Assembly (NCBI GenBank): GCA_946480175.1
Contig: CAMLIK010000016.1
Location: 1-40,395, forward strand
Length of the DNA: 40,395 nucleotides
From: an uncultured Gilliamella sp.
Lineage (GTDB): Bacteria > Pseudomonadota > Gammaproteobacteria > Enterobacterales > Orbaceae
Reading direction: 5' to 3'
Part shown: piece by piece, positions 16,453 to 26,669 of the stretch
Position numbering within the stretch: position 1 is the stretch's first letter
Layout: each line of letters starts with the position of its first letter
Notes under the pieces: model-generated
The model's input: the letters and a program-made list of their open reading frames with translations, nothing else
The model's database searches: none
Told to the model about the DNA's origin: nothing
Program-made: the position numbers and the translations under genes

Positions 16453-17895
16453 ATGACTAAAAAATTAAAGCGTGATTTGAAAGCTCGCCATTTAGCAATG
16501 ATCGCTATTGGTGGTTCAATCGGTACCGGGCTATTTGTTGCTTCTGGTGCTACGGTTGCACAAGCAGGTCCAGGAGGCGCATTACTTTCGTATGCAATTA
16601 TCGGCATAATGGTATATTTTTTAATGACTAGCCTAGGTGAGCTTGCTGCTTATCTTCCTGTTTCAGGAACATTTGCTACCTACGGAGCACGCTATGTTGA
16701 TGAAGCCTTTGGTTTTGCTATTGGCTGGAATTATTGGTATAACTGGGCGATTACTGTTGCTGTTGACTTAGTTGCAGCGCAATTAGTTATTTCCTATTGG
16801 TTTGATGCAGGTGCTTATAGTTGGTTATGGAGCTTATTGTTCTTAAGTATCATCTTTTGCTTGAACTATATTTCTGTAAAAGGCTTTGGTGAAGCAGAAT
16901 TTTGGTTTTCATTAATCAAAGTGGTTACTGTAATATTATTTATTGTGGTTGGCCTATTAATGATAATTGGTATTTTAAAAGGTGCTGAAAATGCTGGTTG
17001 GAAAAACTGGGAAATAGGTGATGCTCCATTTGTTGGGGGATTCTCATCAATGATTGGCGTTGCGATGGTTGTAGGTTTTTCATTCCAAGGTACCGAACTT
17101 ATTGGAATTGCGGCGGGTGAATCAAAAGATCCCGAAAAAAATATTCCCAAAGCTATGAAGCAAGTTTTTTGGCGAATACTACTATTTTATATCTTTGCAA
17201 TTTTAGTTATTAGTTTAATTATCCCTTACACTGATCCTAACTTACTGCGTAATGATGAAACTGATATCAGTGTTAGTCCATTTACTTTAGTTTTCCAACA
17301 TGCAGGATTATTATCGGCAGCAGCTATTATGAATGCGGTAATTTTGACCTCAGTTCTTTCTGCGGGTAACTCTGGTTTATATGCTTCAACACGCATGCTA
17401 TATGCATTAGCTAAAGAAGGTAAAGCACCTAAGATTTTCAGTAGGTTATCTTCATCAGGTGTGCCTGATATGGCCTTATTTGTAACAACATTAGTTGCAA
17501 TGCTTTGCTTTTTAACTTCGCTATACAAAGATCAAATGGTCTATTTATGGTTACTAAATATGTCTGGTATGACAGGGTTTATTGCATGGCTTGGTATTGC
17601 CATTAGCCATTATCGTTTTAGAAAGGGTTATGTCTTGCAAGGACGAGATCTCAATAAATTACCGTATCGTTCAAGTTTTTTCCCATTTGGGCCTATTTTT
17701 GCTTTTGTACTTTGTTTGACTATAACGCTAGGTCAAAATTATCAAGCATTTTTACAAGATACCATCGATTGGAATGGCGTTATTGCAACTTACATCGGTA
17801 TTCCATTATTTCTGTCTATTTACTTTAGTTATAAGATTGTTAAAAAGACAAAATGGATAAAATACGATCAAATGGATTTTTCCCAAATGGATTAA
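16453..17895 (+). CDS. lysP: Lysine-specific permease
   Basis: LysP is an inner-membrane proton/lysine symporter of the APC superfamily and, in enterobacteria, also the lysine sensor for CadC. The 480-residue product has 12 expected helices and is nearly colinear with E. coli LysP: KARHLAMIAIGGSIGTGLFVASGA (unwound helix 1 with the G-S-G motif), YNWAITVAVDLVAAQLV, GVAMVVGFSFQGTELIGIAAGES, NDETDISVSPFTLVFQHAG and SGMTGFIAWLGIAISHYRFR. The start ATG follows AAGAAG at a suitable distance. It faces infA across a palindromic hairpin. Confidence 0.95.
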   Translation: MTKKLKRDLKARHLAMIAIGGSIGTGLFVASGATVAQAGPGGALLSYAIIGIMVYFLMTSLGELAAYLPVSGTFATYGARYVDEAFGFAIGWNYWYNWAITVAVDLVAAQLVISYWFDAGAYSWLWSLLFLSIIFCLNYISVKGFGEAEFWFSLIKVVTVILFIVVGLLMIIGILKGAENAGWKNWEIGDAPFVGGFSSMIGVAMVVGFSFQGTELIGIAAGESKDPEKNIPKAMKQVFWRILLFYIFAILVISLIIPYTDPNLLRNDETDISVSPFTLVFQHAGLLSAAAIMNAVILTSVLSAGNSGLYASTRMLYALAKEGKAPKIFSRLSSSGVPDMALFVTTLVAMLCFLTSLYKDQMVYLWLLNMSGMTGFIAWLGIAISHYRFRKGYVLQGRDLNKLPYRSSFFPFGPIFAFVLCLTITLGQNYQAFLQDTIDWNGVIATYIGIPLFLSIYFSYKIVKKTKWIKYDQMDFSQMD

Positions 17896-17917
17896 TCAAG
17901 CTAAATTAGAATTGTGC

Positions 17918-17941
17918 TTCCGTCGACGTTTGTCGACGGAA
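17918..17941. terminator. Palindromic hairpin between lysP and infA
   Basis: TTCCGTCGAC (17918-17927) and GTCGACGGAA (17932-17941) are perfect complements around a four-base loop, GTTT. It is GC-rich for this genome and lies between convergent genes, so it probably terminates both. The T content after it (TTGTATT) is modest on the plus strand; the minus side continues GCACAATTCTA. Confidence 0.6.
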
Positions 17942-18005
17942 TTGTATTAAAAAAGAGAAAATTAACTGGTTAATAATTTAAAAAATAACAAGTATGATAA
18001 CGATA

Positions 18006-18233
<228 letters not shown>

Positions 18234-18448
18234 TTAATATTAAATACAAATTAAATACACTCAAATCAATTAATATCATTCCAATTTCCTTTATGCTTAA
18301 TTGGAAAAGCGAGTTGATCAACTAAATCGCTAATTTTAGGTGTGCGCAAATCCATTGATTTAAGTATAAACACAAAACAGCTATAATCAGATTATCTAAA
18401 TATAGCGGCGAAATAATGCCGAAAAAACTCCCAGATGTAAAGTCATTT

Positions 18449-19105
18449 CTAACATTTCTTTAAATTATAAAGCCCATGTTCATGGATATACCGCCAAACT
18501 TTGGGCGGTAATAGCTTTTCACAACTTTGCCGACTATTGATATTTTGCCTGATTTCCGTGGCTGAAATCGTTTCAAGTGGCGTATTAGCAAAATAGATAT
18601 AACCATTAGGACAATGGTGTAACGCTTGGCTATCTTTGGTTTGATGTTGTTTAATCCATGCTTGTAGATTGCAATCGCAACTAGTTTTAGCGTAACCTGG
18701 CCTTTTGCATATAAGTAAATGACAATAATCAACCAGCTTCTGCCACTCTTTCCATGTTGGTAAACTCAGCAGAGAGTCTTGCCCCATAATAAAAGCCAAG
18801 CCTGATTGTGGACCATTTTGTTTACGCCATGCTTTAAGAGTATCTATGGTAAAAGAGGGTTGATTAATTAGCTTTGGTTCCAATTCTCGCGTATCGATTG
18901 AAAAAAGTGAATAATTCGATATCGCTAACTTCAACATAGCCAAACGTTGCTCTGTTGTGGCTTCTGGTTGAGGTTTATGCGGTGGGGTTCGATTAGGCAA
19001 CAAACTGATGCTACTTAACCCAACTTCTTCGGCTAAAGCTAAAGCGGGGCGTAAATGCCCATAATGGATTGGATCAAAAGTGCCACCAAATAATGCAGTT
19101 AACAC
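18449..19105 (-). CDS. nadD: Nicotinate-nucleotide adenylyltransferase
   Basis: NadD joins nicotinate mononucleotide and ATP to make deamido-NAD, an essential step of NAD synthesis. The 218-residue product starts with the nucleotidyltransferase motif GGTFDPIHYGH and ends with the ISATEIR motif that binds the triphosphate. The start is GTG at 19105-19103, which overlaps the holA stop by 7 bases, so translation is probably coupled to holA. The order leuS-lptE-holA-nadD is the E. coli order. Confidence 0.96.
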   Translation of the reverse strand: MLTALFGGTFDPIHYGHLRPALALAEEVGLSSISLLPNRTPPHKPQPEATTEQRLAMLKLAISNYSLFSIDTRELEPKLINQPSFTIDTLKAWRKQNGPQSGLAFIMGQDSLLSLPTWKEWQKLVDYCHLLICKRPGYAKTSCDCNLQAWIKQHQTKDSQALHHCPNGYIYFANTPLETISATEIRQNINSRQSCEKLLPPKVWRYIHEHGLYNLKKC

Positions 19106-20103
19106 TTATCTAATCCCATAAACTGCATAGATAGACTCAAGAGTGCATCCCAAATAGGTAACTCATTATTATGCTTTAAGTTAATTTCGATTTCAGTTAA
19201 AGTTGCCAGTAAGGCAAATAGACTTCTAATATCAAAACGATTTAAATAAGCACTATACATTGCTCTCCTATTTTGCCAAACTCGATATTCATCAAAAACT
19301 TGGCGAGGGGTTTTCTGTGTTAAAGCCAATTTTAAATTAATCAACAAAATCAACTCACGTTGAACAATACGCATTAATATCAAAGGCTCAAAATCATTCA
19401 TCTTAAGCTGTTGCAAAACATGCATTGCACGCTTGGCTTTATTAGAAATCATTGCATCAACCCAATGAAAAGGCGTGAATATTGCTGAATCATTAATATT
19501 AGATTCTACTTGCTCATTAGTAATAGTTTGATTTGGGTAAAGTAACTGTAATTGCTCAATAATTTGCGTTAAAGCCAACAAATTACCTTCATAACAATAA
19601 CTGAGTAATTCAATAGCAGGTTGCTCAATGGTCATATGCATTTGTTGCAAATAGGTTTTTATCCATAATGGTAATTGTGCGGCTTGCGGTGTTGCACAAT
19701 TTACAACCACTAATTTATTAGATAAAGCCTTATACCATGGTGCATTTTCTTGAGCCTTCGTTATTTTAACCAAACTGATTATTAATCCAATATCAGGCGT
19801 TAACATTTCACATAAGGTATTTAACTTTCCGGCAACTGAAACATTGAGCACACCTTCACCGATATCTAAATAGAGTAAGGTTTTACTTGAAAATAGATTC
19901 ATCGCTTGACAACTATCATACATTGCCGACCAATCAGTTTGACCGTTTATTGTGAAGGAGCGTTGCTCGTCATATTCAGCTTGCTTAAAAGCCTTACGTA
20001 GTTTGGTTTGCGCATAATGTTGCAAGTAAGGATCACTACCTAAAATTAAATAATAGGGCGATCCTAATTGTTGAGTGATTTTTTCGGCACTAATTTTTAT
20101 CAT
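19099..20103 (-). CDS. holA: DNA polymerase III subunit delta
   Basis: Delta is the wrench of the clamp loader and opens the beta sliding clamp. The 334-residue length and the plan (N-terminal AAA+-like part, C-terminal collar from about residue 210) fit HolA (343 in E. coli). Recognisable stretches are YLILGSDPYLQ at the N terminus, RSFTINGQTDW, SKTLLYLDIGEG and HWVDAMISNKAKRAMHVL. It starts 2 bases after the lptE stop, so the two are co-translated. Sequence conservation in this family is low, and context adds much of the confidence. Confidence 0.95.
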   Translation of the reverse strand: MIKISAEKITQQLGSPYYLILGSDPYLQHYAQTKLRKAFKQAEYDEQRSFTINGQTDWSAMYDSCQAMNLFSSKTLLYLDIGEGVLNVSVAGKLNTLCEMLTPDIGLIISLVKITKAQENAPWYKALSNKLVVVNCATPQAAQLPLWIKTYLQQMHMTIEQPAIELLSYCYEGNLLALTQIIEQLQLLYPNQTITNEQVESNINDSAIFTPFHWVDAMISNKAKRAMHVLQQLKMNDFEPLILMRIVQRELILLINLKLALTQKTPRQVFDEYRVWQNRRAMYSAYLNRFDIRSLFALLATLTEIEINLKHNNELPIWDALLSLSMQFMGLDKC

Positions 20104-20105
20104 CG

Positions 20106-20600
20106 TTAATTAACAGCATCAATCGATTTTAATTTACGGATGATCTGTTTTGCGGCTTGCTTATACATCTCGTCTTCAATTAAATTCTGTTCTACCGTTT
20201 TGGCTAAAGCTGCGGCGGGATTATCAAAGAAAGTACGGAACACACGAACGGTAATTGGATGAATTTGTTCACCAGCAATTATTACTTGAGCATTAACCGT
20301 TAATATTAATTGATATTCTGCCGCTTTACCATCTCGATAGATTGATATAGTGCTTTTATTCAATGAATCACCAATTATTCTTAGTGATGGATATTTAGCT
20401 ACCTCGTTAATATTAGCTAAAGTTACCTCATTATCGCGTAGTAACTCTTTTATATCTCTTGATAAACGACCATAAGGATCACCACTAATATAAGAAAGCG
20501 TCTTAAAACGAGCTGGAACCTCAGTTTCATGTTGCAAATGAAATCCACATCCAGTTAGCGATATTGTCAATAAAAATAGTAAAGCTAAATATTTTTTCAT
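20106..20600 (-). CDS. lptE: LPS-assembly lipoprotein LptE
   Basis: LptE plugs the LptD barrel that inserts lipopolysaccharide into the outer membrane. The 164-residue precursor starts MKKYLALLFLLTISLTGCGF, a lipoprotein signal with lipobox LTGC, followed by FHLQHETEVPARFKTL, which is typical of LptE. The ATG at 20600 is chosen over an upstream GTG at 20612 because TAGGTGG lies 8 bases before it and it starts the signal peptide directly. It begins 36 bases after leuS and 2 bases before holA, within one operon. Confidence 0.94.
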   Translation of the reverse strand: MKKYLALLFLLTISLTGCGFHLQHETEVPARFKTLSYISGDPYGRLSRDIKELLRDNEVTLANINEVAKYPSLRIIGDSLNKSTISIYRDGKAAEYQLILTVNAQVIIAGEQIHPITVRVFRTFFDNPAAALAKTVEQNLIEDEMYKQAAKQIIRKLKSIDAVN

Positions 20601-20636
20601 TGGTAGTACCACCTATATCTAAGTTATTCAGCCATA

Positions 20637-23219
20637 TTAACTTACAACCAGATTCAATAATTTACCTGGCACATAAATCACTTTACGAATTGTGGCATCG
20701 GCCAAGTATTTTTGAATATTTGGCTCTTGTTTGGCTTGCTCTACAACAAAATCTTGCTGGGCATTTGCCGGTACAGTAAATTTACCGCGTACTTTACCAT
20801 TGATTTGCACAACAATTAACTTTTCATCCTCAACCATCGCTGACTCATCAGCAATTGGCCATGAAGTATTATCAATCGTTTCACTATGACCTAATGCTTG
20901 CCACATAACAAAACAAGCGTGCGGCATCATAGGATAAAGTAATCGAACCACAGCATTTAAAGATTCGTTCATTAATGCACGATCTTGATCGGTCTCTTGT
21001 GGTGCTTTTTGTAACCGATTCATAAACTCCATTACCGCAGCAATAGCCGTATTGAAGGTTTGACGACGACCAATATCATCACTCACTTTGGCAATTGTTT
21101 TATGCAATTCACGACGTAGAGATTTCTGATCGGCATTTAATTTAGTAATATCAAGCGCGACAACTTCACCAAGTTGAGCATGTTCAAACACTAAACGCCA
21201 AACACGTTTAATAAAGCGGTTAGCACCTTCAACCCCTGATTCTTGCCACTCAAGGGTCATATCGGCAGGAGATGCAAACATCATAAATAAACGCACAGTA
21301 TCCGCACCGTATTTTTCAACCATCTCTTGCGGATCGATACCATTATTTTTCGATTTTGACATCTTTGTCATACCAGCATGAACAAGTTCATTACCGCTGC
21401 TATCTGTAGCTTTAGCAATACGGCCTTTATCATCACGTTCAATGGTTACTTCTGTTGGTGAAACCCAAATACGTTCATTAGTAGGGCTGGTGTAGTAGAA
21501 TGCATCAGCCAAAACCATACCTTGACAAAGTAAACGTTTTGCTGGCTCATCTGATTTGACTAATCCGAAATCACGCATCAATTTATGGAAGAATCTAAAA
21601 TAGAGTAAATGCATAATCGCATGTTCAATACCTCCAACATACTGATCAACAGGCAACCAATAGTTTGCTGCATTTTCATCTAACATACCTTTGTCATAAT
21701 GAGGGCAGGTATAGCGAGCATAATACCAAGACGACTCCATAAAGGTATCAAAAGTATCTGTTTCTCGTAGAGCGGGTTGACCATTGACGGTGGTTTTTGC
21801 CCAATTAGGATCCGCCTTAATAGGGCTGGTGATACCATTCATCTCAACATTTTCAGGTAAAATGACCGGAAGTTGATCTGCCGGCGTTGGAATAGTTGTA
21901 CCATCTTCAAGGGTTACCATAGGAATTGGCGCACCCCAATAACGTTGGCGAGAAACGCCCCAGTCACGTAAACGGTAATTCACCTTGCGGTTACCAATAC
22001 CCAAAGCAATTAGTTTATCGGCAATAGCATTAAATGCCTGTTCAAAATCAAGACCATCAAACTCGCCAGAGTTAAACAATTTACCGTGTTCGGTATAAGC
22101 TTGCTCAGAAAGATCCGGTGCTTGACCATCTTTATTCAAAATAACTGGTTTGATTGGTAGATTATATTTGGATGCAAATTCATAATCACGCTCATCGTGC
22201 CCCGGAACTGCCATTACCGCACCAGTGCCGTATTCAATTAACACAAAGTTAGCAATCCAAACGGGAACTTTATTACCGGTCAATGGGTGAATGGCAAAAA
22301 ATCCAGTCGCCATACCTCGCTTTTCCATTGTCGCCATATCAGCTTCAGCGGTTTTGGTTGTTTTACATTCAGCAATAAACTCAGCAATTTTCGCATTGTT
22401 CTGCGCAGCTAATTGAGCAAGAGGGTGTTCAGCCGCTACTGAAACAAAACTCACACCCATTAAGGTATCGGGGCGAGTGGTATAAACACGTAACTTATCG
22501 CTATAGTTTTCAACCGCAAAATCAAATTCCACACCTTCTGAACGACCGATCCAGTTACGTTGCATGGTTTTAACCTGTTCTGGCCAGCTTTCAAGTGTAT
22601 CTAAATCATTTAATAACTCATCAGCATATTGCGTGATTTTGATAAACCATTGTGGGATCTCTTTACGCTCAACAGGCGTATTACAGCGCCAACAACAACC
22701 TTCAACTACTTGCTCATTAGCTAGAACGGTTTGATCGTTAGGGCACCAGTTAACCGCTGACGTTTTTTTATAAACTAAGCCTTTCTCAAAAAGCTTGGTA
22801 AAAAACCATTGTTCCCATTTATAATATTCAGGACGGCAAGTCGTAACTTCACGATCCCAATCATAACCAAAACCAAGTAATTGTAATTGCTTTTTCATAT
22901 AAGCAATATTTTCATAAGTCCATTTAGCGGGAGCAGTATTGTTTTTAACGGCTGCGCCTTCTGCGGGTAAACCAAATGCGTCCCAACCGATTGGTTGTAA
23001 AACATTTTTGCCATTTAAACGTTGATAGCGTGAAATCGTATCACCGATTGTATAATTACGGACATGACCAAGATGCAGACGACCTGAAGGATAAGGAAGC
23101 ATTGACAAACAGTAATACTTCTCTTTAGAAGGATCTTCAGTAACGTGGAAAGTTTGTTCTTTTTGCCAATGTTTTTGTACTTTGGCTTCAATTTCATCTG
23201 GGCGATATTGTTCTTGCAT
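20637..23219 (-). CDS. leuS: Leucyl-tRNA synthetase
   Basis: LeuRS is a class I synthetase that charges tRNA-Leu. The product has 860 residues, as in E. coli. The HIGH motif reads HLGH in [19 protein letters not shown] (about residues 42-60). The CP1 editing domain lies at about 220-420 ([28 protein letters not shown]). The KMSKS loop is in [14 protein letters not shown] (about 617-630), and the anticodon-binding helices and C-terminal domain ([12 protein letters not shown]) follow. It is the first gene of the leuS-lptE-holA-nadD run on the minus strand. Confidence 0.98.
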   Translation of the reverse strand: MQEQYRPDEIEAKVQKHWQKEQTFHVTEDPSKEKYYCLSMLPYPSGRLHLGHVRNYTIGDTISRYQRLNGKNVLQPIGWDAFGLPAEGAAVKNNTAPAKWTYENIAYMKKQLQLLGFGYDWDREVTTCRPEYYKWEQWFFTKLFEKGLVYKKTSAVNWCPNDQTVLANEQVVEGCCWRCNTPVERKEIPQWFIKITQYADELLNDLDTLESWPEQVKTMQRNWIGRSEGVEFDFAVENYSDKLRVYTTRPDTLMGVSFVSVAAEHPLAQLAAQNNAKIAEFIAECKTTKTAEADMATMEKRGMATGFFAIHPLTGNKVPVWIANFVLIEYGTGAVMAVPGHDERDYEFASKYNLPIKPVILNKDGQAPDLSEQAYTEHGKLFNSGEFDGLDFEQAFNAIADKLIALGIGNRKVNYRLRDWGVSRQRYWGAPIPMVTLEDGTTIPTPADQLPVILPENVEMNGITSPIKADPNWAKTTVNGQPALRETDTFDTFMESSWYYARYTCPHYDKGMLDENAANYWLPVDQYVGGIEHAIMHLLYFRFFHKLMRDFGLVKSDEPAKRLLCQGMVLADAFYYTSPTNERIWVSPTEVTIERDDKGRIAKATDSSGNELVHAGMTKMSKSKNNGIDPQEMVEKYGADTVRLFMMFASPADMTLEWQESGVEGANRFIKRVWRLVFEHAQLGEVVALDITKLNADQKSLRRELHKTIAKVSDDIGRRQTFNTAIAAVMEFMNRLQKAPQETDQDRALMNESLNAVVRLLYPMMPHACFVMWQALGHSETIDNTSWPIADESAMVEDEKLIVVQINGKVRGKFTVPANAQQDFVVEQAKQEPNIQKYLADATIRKVIYVPGKLLNLVVS

Positions 23220-23379
23220 GACGAATTAATGTCCTATCTATTATTGCTAATAAAAATAATTTGCTAATTGTATTGGTTATTGAGGTGTTTTACAAACGAT
23301 ATGTGTATATAAAGAATTATTTGTTGGAAGGAAGAAAATCTGAAAATCATAAAGGAACTAAAAAGCGATGCCTTTTTTG

Positions 23380-23409
23380 CGTAAGCGGGGGGGAGAGAGC
23401 CCCGTTACG
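23380..23409 (-). terminator. GC-rich hairpin downstream of bamD
   Basis: Bases 23380-23390 and 23400-23409 are complementary over 10 pairs with one bulge, and eight consecutive Gs or their C complement fall in the structure. It begins 8 bases after the bamD stop on the minus strand, then AAAAAAGG follows rather than Us. A second T run appears 20 bases later (CTTTTTAG). It is probably the end of the bamD transcript but not a standard terminator. Confidence 0.4.
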
Positions 23410-23416
23410 TTAATAA

Positions 23417-24211
23417 TTAACCACCATTAAATACGCTTAAGAAACGAGAAAAGTACGATTTTTTCTTTTCAACTGGCATATTTTCAAGATTAGCTTGAAT
23501 CAGTTGATCGACTTTTTGGCTTTCGTCAGCCAAACCTAATTCATTATAAGCTTGACTTAATAACAATAACGCACTCTTGGTTGAATCGGTATCCGGGAAT
23601 AATGTTAGCATTTGTGTTACACGATTAATTACTGCAACATAGGCACCACGTTTAGTATAAAATTGTGCTACTTTTAACTCATAACGAGCGATACGGTTTT
23701 TAAGATATATCAAGCGTTTTTTTGCATCAGCGGTATAACTACTCGTTGGGAAACTCGAAACTAAATAAGTAAAATCTTTAAATGCGGCCATCGCAAATTC
23801 AGGATCGCGATCGGAACGATCAACATTAAACCAACCCTGTATAGTATTATCATTTTGGGCCATATTAGTAATACCGCGCATATAAATTACCCAATCAATA
23901 TTAGGATGAGTTGGATTTAATTTTAAAAAGCGGTCGATTGACGCAATGGCTAAAGGATAATCTGCGGTTTTATAATAAGCATAAATCAAATCAAGTTGCA
24001 CTTGTTGAGAATAAGGTCCAAAAGGATAATTTTTATCAATAGTTTCCAAAACAGTAATACTCGATTTTAAATTACCACCTTCAAGCTCAGTTTTGGCTTT
24101 ATTGTATAGTTCAATTTCTGGCGCATTTTCAACATCAGGCTTTGTACTTGTACAGCCAATTAGTACGCTACTTAAAGCGATGACTAACAAAGTAGATAAA
24201 CGAAGTTTCAT
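23417..24211 (-). CDS. bamD: Outer membrane assembly lipoprotein BamD
   Basis: BamD is the essential lipoprotein of the BAM complex that folds beta-barrel proteins into the outer membrane. The 264-residue precursor has signal MKLRLSTLLVIALSSVLIGC with lipobox LIGC, then TPR-type helical repeats. AKTELEGGNLKSSITVLETIDKNYPFGPYSQQVQLDLIYAYYK begins the first repeats (given here only as a guide to positions 38-80: Leu-Glu-Gly-Gly, Tyr-Pro-Phe-Gly-Pro). AQFYTKRGAYVAVINR near residue 190 matches the fourth repeat. The gene is divergent from rluD (92-base gap), the E. coli arrangement. Confidence 0.96.
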   Translation of the reverse strand: MKLRLSTLLVIALSSVLIGCTSTKPDVENAPEIELYNKAKTELEGGNLKSSITVLETIDKNYPFGPYSQQVQLDLIYAYYKTADYPLAIASIDRFLKLNPTHPNIDWVIYMRGITNMAQNDNTIQGWFNVDRSDRDPEFAMAAFKDFTYLVSSFPTSSYTADAKKRLIYLKNRIARYELKVAQFYTKRGAYVAVINRVTQMLTLFPDTDSTKSALLLLSQAYNELGLADESQKVDQLIQANLENMPVEKKKSYFSRFLSVFNGG

Positions 24212-24303
24212 TCGGTTTCAATCCAAAATATAATTAAACATTAAAGGCGATGATTGGTATATAATACTCTAAAATAAAACAGCTTAAAATAGATAAATTA
24301 TAC

Positions 24304-25278
24304 ATGCATAAGTTAAAACTTACATCTGAAATAGAGCCAACACAACTCGGAATGCGTTTAGATCAAGCATTATCAGAACTTTTCTCTGATTACTCGAGAT
24401 CGAGAATTAAAGAATGGATCATCAATAATAAAGTGCTAGTTAATAGTAATATTGTAAATAAACCTAAAGAAAAAGTCTTTGGCGGCGTAAAAATAACCAT
24501 AAATGTTGAGATCGAAGAAGAAACGTATCATCAACCTGAAAATATTGAACTCAATATTGTTTATGAAGATGATGACATCTTGGTTATTAACAAACCTCGA
24601 GATCTTGTTGTTCATCCAGGAGCTGGTAACCCCAACGGCACTGTACTAAACGCATTACTTTATCACTACCCAGATATTTCGCGAGTCCCAAGAGCTGGTA
24701 TTGTACATCGCTTAGATAAAGACACAACAGGACTAATGGTAGTTGCGAAAACTATAGAAGCACAAACCCATCTAGTTGAATCTTTACAACGTCGTGAAAT
24801 TACCCGTGAATATGAAGCGGTAGCAATGGGGATAATTACAGCAGGTGGCACAATTGACCAACCAATAACTCGACATCCAACTAAACGAACTCACATGGCG
24901 GTTTTTCCAACAGGAAAACCTGCAGTAACCCATTATCGGGTCATGGAAAAATATAGACTTCATACCAGATTACGACTAAGACTTGAAACTGGTCGTACTC
25001 ATCAAATTCGTGTGCATATGGCTCATATTGCTCATCCATTAGTTGGTGATCCGCTTTATGGTGGACGACCAAGACCACCAAAAGGTGCGAGTGATTCATT
25101 TATTCAGACGCTACGTGAGTTTGACCGTCAAGCTTTACATGCAACGATGTTACGTTTATATCATCCAATCACAGGCGAACAAATGGAATGGCATGCCCCA
25201 ATACCTGATGATATGGTAAAATTAATTAATGCGTTACAAGAAGATACTGAACTGCATAAAGACGAACTTGATTGGTAA
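24304..25278 (+). CDS. rluD: 23S rRNA pseudouridine synthase RluD
   Basis: RluD makes pseudouridines 1911, 1915 and 1917 in helix 69 of 23S rRNA, which matter for subunit joining and termination. The 324-residue product has an N-terminal S4 RNA-binding domain (about 15-80: RLDQALSELFSDYSRSRIKEWI) and the synthase domain with the catalytic Asp (about 138) in HRLDKDTTG. LETGRTHQIRVHMAHIAHPLVGD is also diagnostic. pgeF follows 6 bases after the stop, so they form an operon. Confidence 0.97.
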   Translation: MHKLKLTSEIEPTQLGMRLDQALSELFSDYSRSRIKEWIINNKVLVNSNIVNKPKEKVFGGVKITINVEIEEETYHQPENIELNIVYEDDDILVINKPRDLVVHPGAGNPNGTVLNALLYHYPDISRVPRAGIVHRLDKDTTGLMVVAKTIEAQTHLVESLQRREITREYEAVAMGIITAGGTIDQPITRHPTKRTHMAVFPTGKPAVTHYRVMEKYRLHTRLRLRLETGRTHQIRVHMAHIAHPLVGDPLYGGRPRPPKGASDSFIQTLREFDRQALHATMLRLYHPITGEQMEWHAPIPDDMVKLINALQEDTELHKDELDW

Positions 25279-25284
25279 ATAAAA

Positions 25285-26061
25285 ATGATTAAATCAATAT
25301 ATCCTTATTGGCCAGCGCCAAGTAATATTCGTGCTTTTACCTCCACTCGTATTGGTGGTGTAAGCCTTGCCCCTTTTGATAGTTTAAATTTAGGCAGTCG
25401 AACTGGGGATGATCTAAATAACATTGTAGAAAATCGTGGTCGCTTAATAAAAGCTGAAAAAATTCCGAGTGAACCATATTGGTTAAATCAAACACACAGT
25501 ACAACCGTACTTGATATCTCAGAAATAAAAGTAAAACCAGCGACAGGAATGATTGGTAACACCGATCGATTTGAAGCCGATGGCTCTTATACCTCGCAAG
25601 TTAATCAAGTTAGTGTGGTATTAACTGCCGATTGCATGCCTGTACTATTTTGCTCAGCTAAAGGGGATCAAGTTGCAGCTGCTCATGCCGGCTGGCGAGG
25701 ATTATGTCACGGTATTTTGGAGGAAACCGTTAAAAAATTTCAATGTGACACCAATGAAATTCTTGTCTGGCTAGGACCAGCAATTAGTGCACAAAAATTT
25801 GAAGTAGGGGTTGAAGTTAAAAAACAGTTTGAAGAACAAGATTCAAATGCACATTATGCATTCAAATTAATTGACGGCAAACAACAAAAATATCTTGCTG
25901 ACTTGTATATGATAGCCAAACAGCGATTAAATGCTATCGGCATAACGCAAATTTATGGCGGTAATTATTGCACCTATACCGAGCGAGATCTGTTCTACTC
26001 ATATCGTCGTGAAAATAAAACGGGAAGAATGGCAACTATGATCTGGTTTGAAAAACATTAA
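25285..26061 (+). CDS. pgeF: Peptidoglycan editing factor PgeF (YfiH, DUF152 multicopper-type fold)
   Basis: PgeF is a cytoplasmic hydrolase that removes wrong amino acids (such as L-Ser) from muropeptide precursors; homologues were once called polyphenol oxidases. The 258-residue product shows the family metal-site residues: His in NQTHSTTV (about 72), Cys in TADCMPVLF (about 116) and His in AAHAGWRGL (about 133). YRRENKTGRMATMIW lies at the C terminus. In E. coli clpB follows directly. Here 4.7 kb of minus-strand genes intervene. It converges on the broken DUF1176 gene 53 bases away. Confidence 0.95.
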   Translation: MIKSIYPYWPAPSNIRAFTSTRIGGVSLAPFDSLNLGSRTGDDLNNIVENRGRLIKAEKIPSEPYWLNQTHSTTVLDISEIKVKPATGMIGNTDRFEADGSYTSQVNQVSVVLTADCMPVLFCSAKGDQVAAAHAGWRGLCHGILEETVKKFQCDTNEILVWLGPAISAQKFEVGVEVKKQFEEQDSNAHYAFKLIDGKQQKYLADLYMIAKQRLNAIGITQIYGGNYCTYTERDLFYSYRRENKTGRMATMIWFEKH

Positions 26062-26114
26062 ACTAGCGGTGATCATCATTACTAGCTTTGATGTTGTAAC
26101 TTGAACCAAGATAT

Positions 26115-26669
26115 CTATTCATTATCTTCTTCGTGATGACTAATAAAGAGTGGTAAAATCCATTTACCGCCTGCTAGCGAATAATCTCCACTAACAGTGT
26201 TTTTTTCGCGTAAAACAAAGTCAGCACCATCCCATTGCAAAACAGCAGTAGGAATGTATCCATCTCCGTCAAAACCTAAATCTAGGCATGGTTCCTCATT
26301 TATTAAACCATTATTATAGTTCATACCATGGCGAGTAATGAGTTTAAGTTCTTGGTTTGAAGAATCACCGTTGGACTTGTTAACCAACCAATACGCATTC
26401 GATTGATTTCTGGTCGTACTCGCTGAACAGAGTGCTTCAAACAATTGATAATTATCATCTAAATTAAAAAGTTTAGGCAAATAATCTTTATCAACAAAAA
26501 AGTTGTTAGTTTTATTTCCGGTTAACTCATCAAGCGCATCACACTCCTCAAGCTCTCCAGCGCCTTTATTCATATAAACTTCAGGAAAATGAGGAAATTG
26601 CTCTAACAATTGGGTATAAGTTATTGGCATAGCTTCGTAGGAATTGGAAATCGCAGCTCTATTTATCAT
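26115..26669 (-). CDS. DUF1176 copy 3, C-terminal part (separated by frameshift)
   Basis: This frame (up to 184 residues) is the second half of the third tandem DUF1176 gene. The family end is still readable: LLEQFPHFPEVY corresponds to VVAIFPEFKIRY of copy 1, LFNLDDNYQLFEALCS to LYKLDKNNDLLKASC, and LQWDGADFVL plus GGKWILPLFIS to the closing strands. The CW pair of copies 1 and 2 (GDCW, GCW) is absent. Its ATG overlaps the TGA of the upstream half (ATGA), so re-initiation is possible. However, the frame is also open upstream to the A-run at 26715-26719, so it was formerly one gene. No signal peptide would be present if it is translated alone. It may be non-functional. Confidence 0.6.
   Translation of the reverse strand: MINRAAISNSYEAMPITYTQLLEQFPHFPEVYMNKGAGELEECDALDELTGNKTNNFFVDKDYLPKLFNLDDNYQLFEALCSASTTRNQSNAYWLVNKSNGDSSNQELKLITRHGMNYNNGLINEEPCLDLGFDGDGYIPTAVLQWDGADFVLREKNTVSGDYSLAGGKWILPLFISHHEEDNE

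Noticed and set aside
18417-18464. Short plus-strand frame MPKKLPDVKSFLTFL between infA and nadD, after a TATAAT-like element
   Set aside because: It has only 15 codons, runs into the nadD end, and has no ribosome site. It is not recognisable as a gene remnant.
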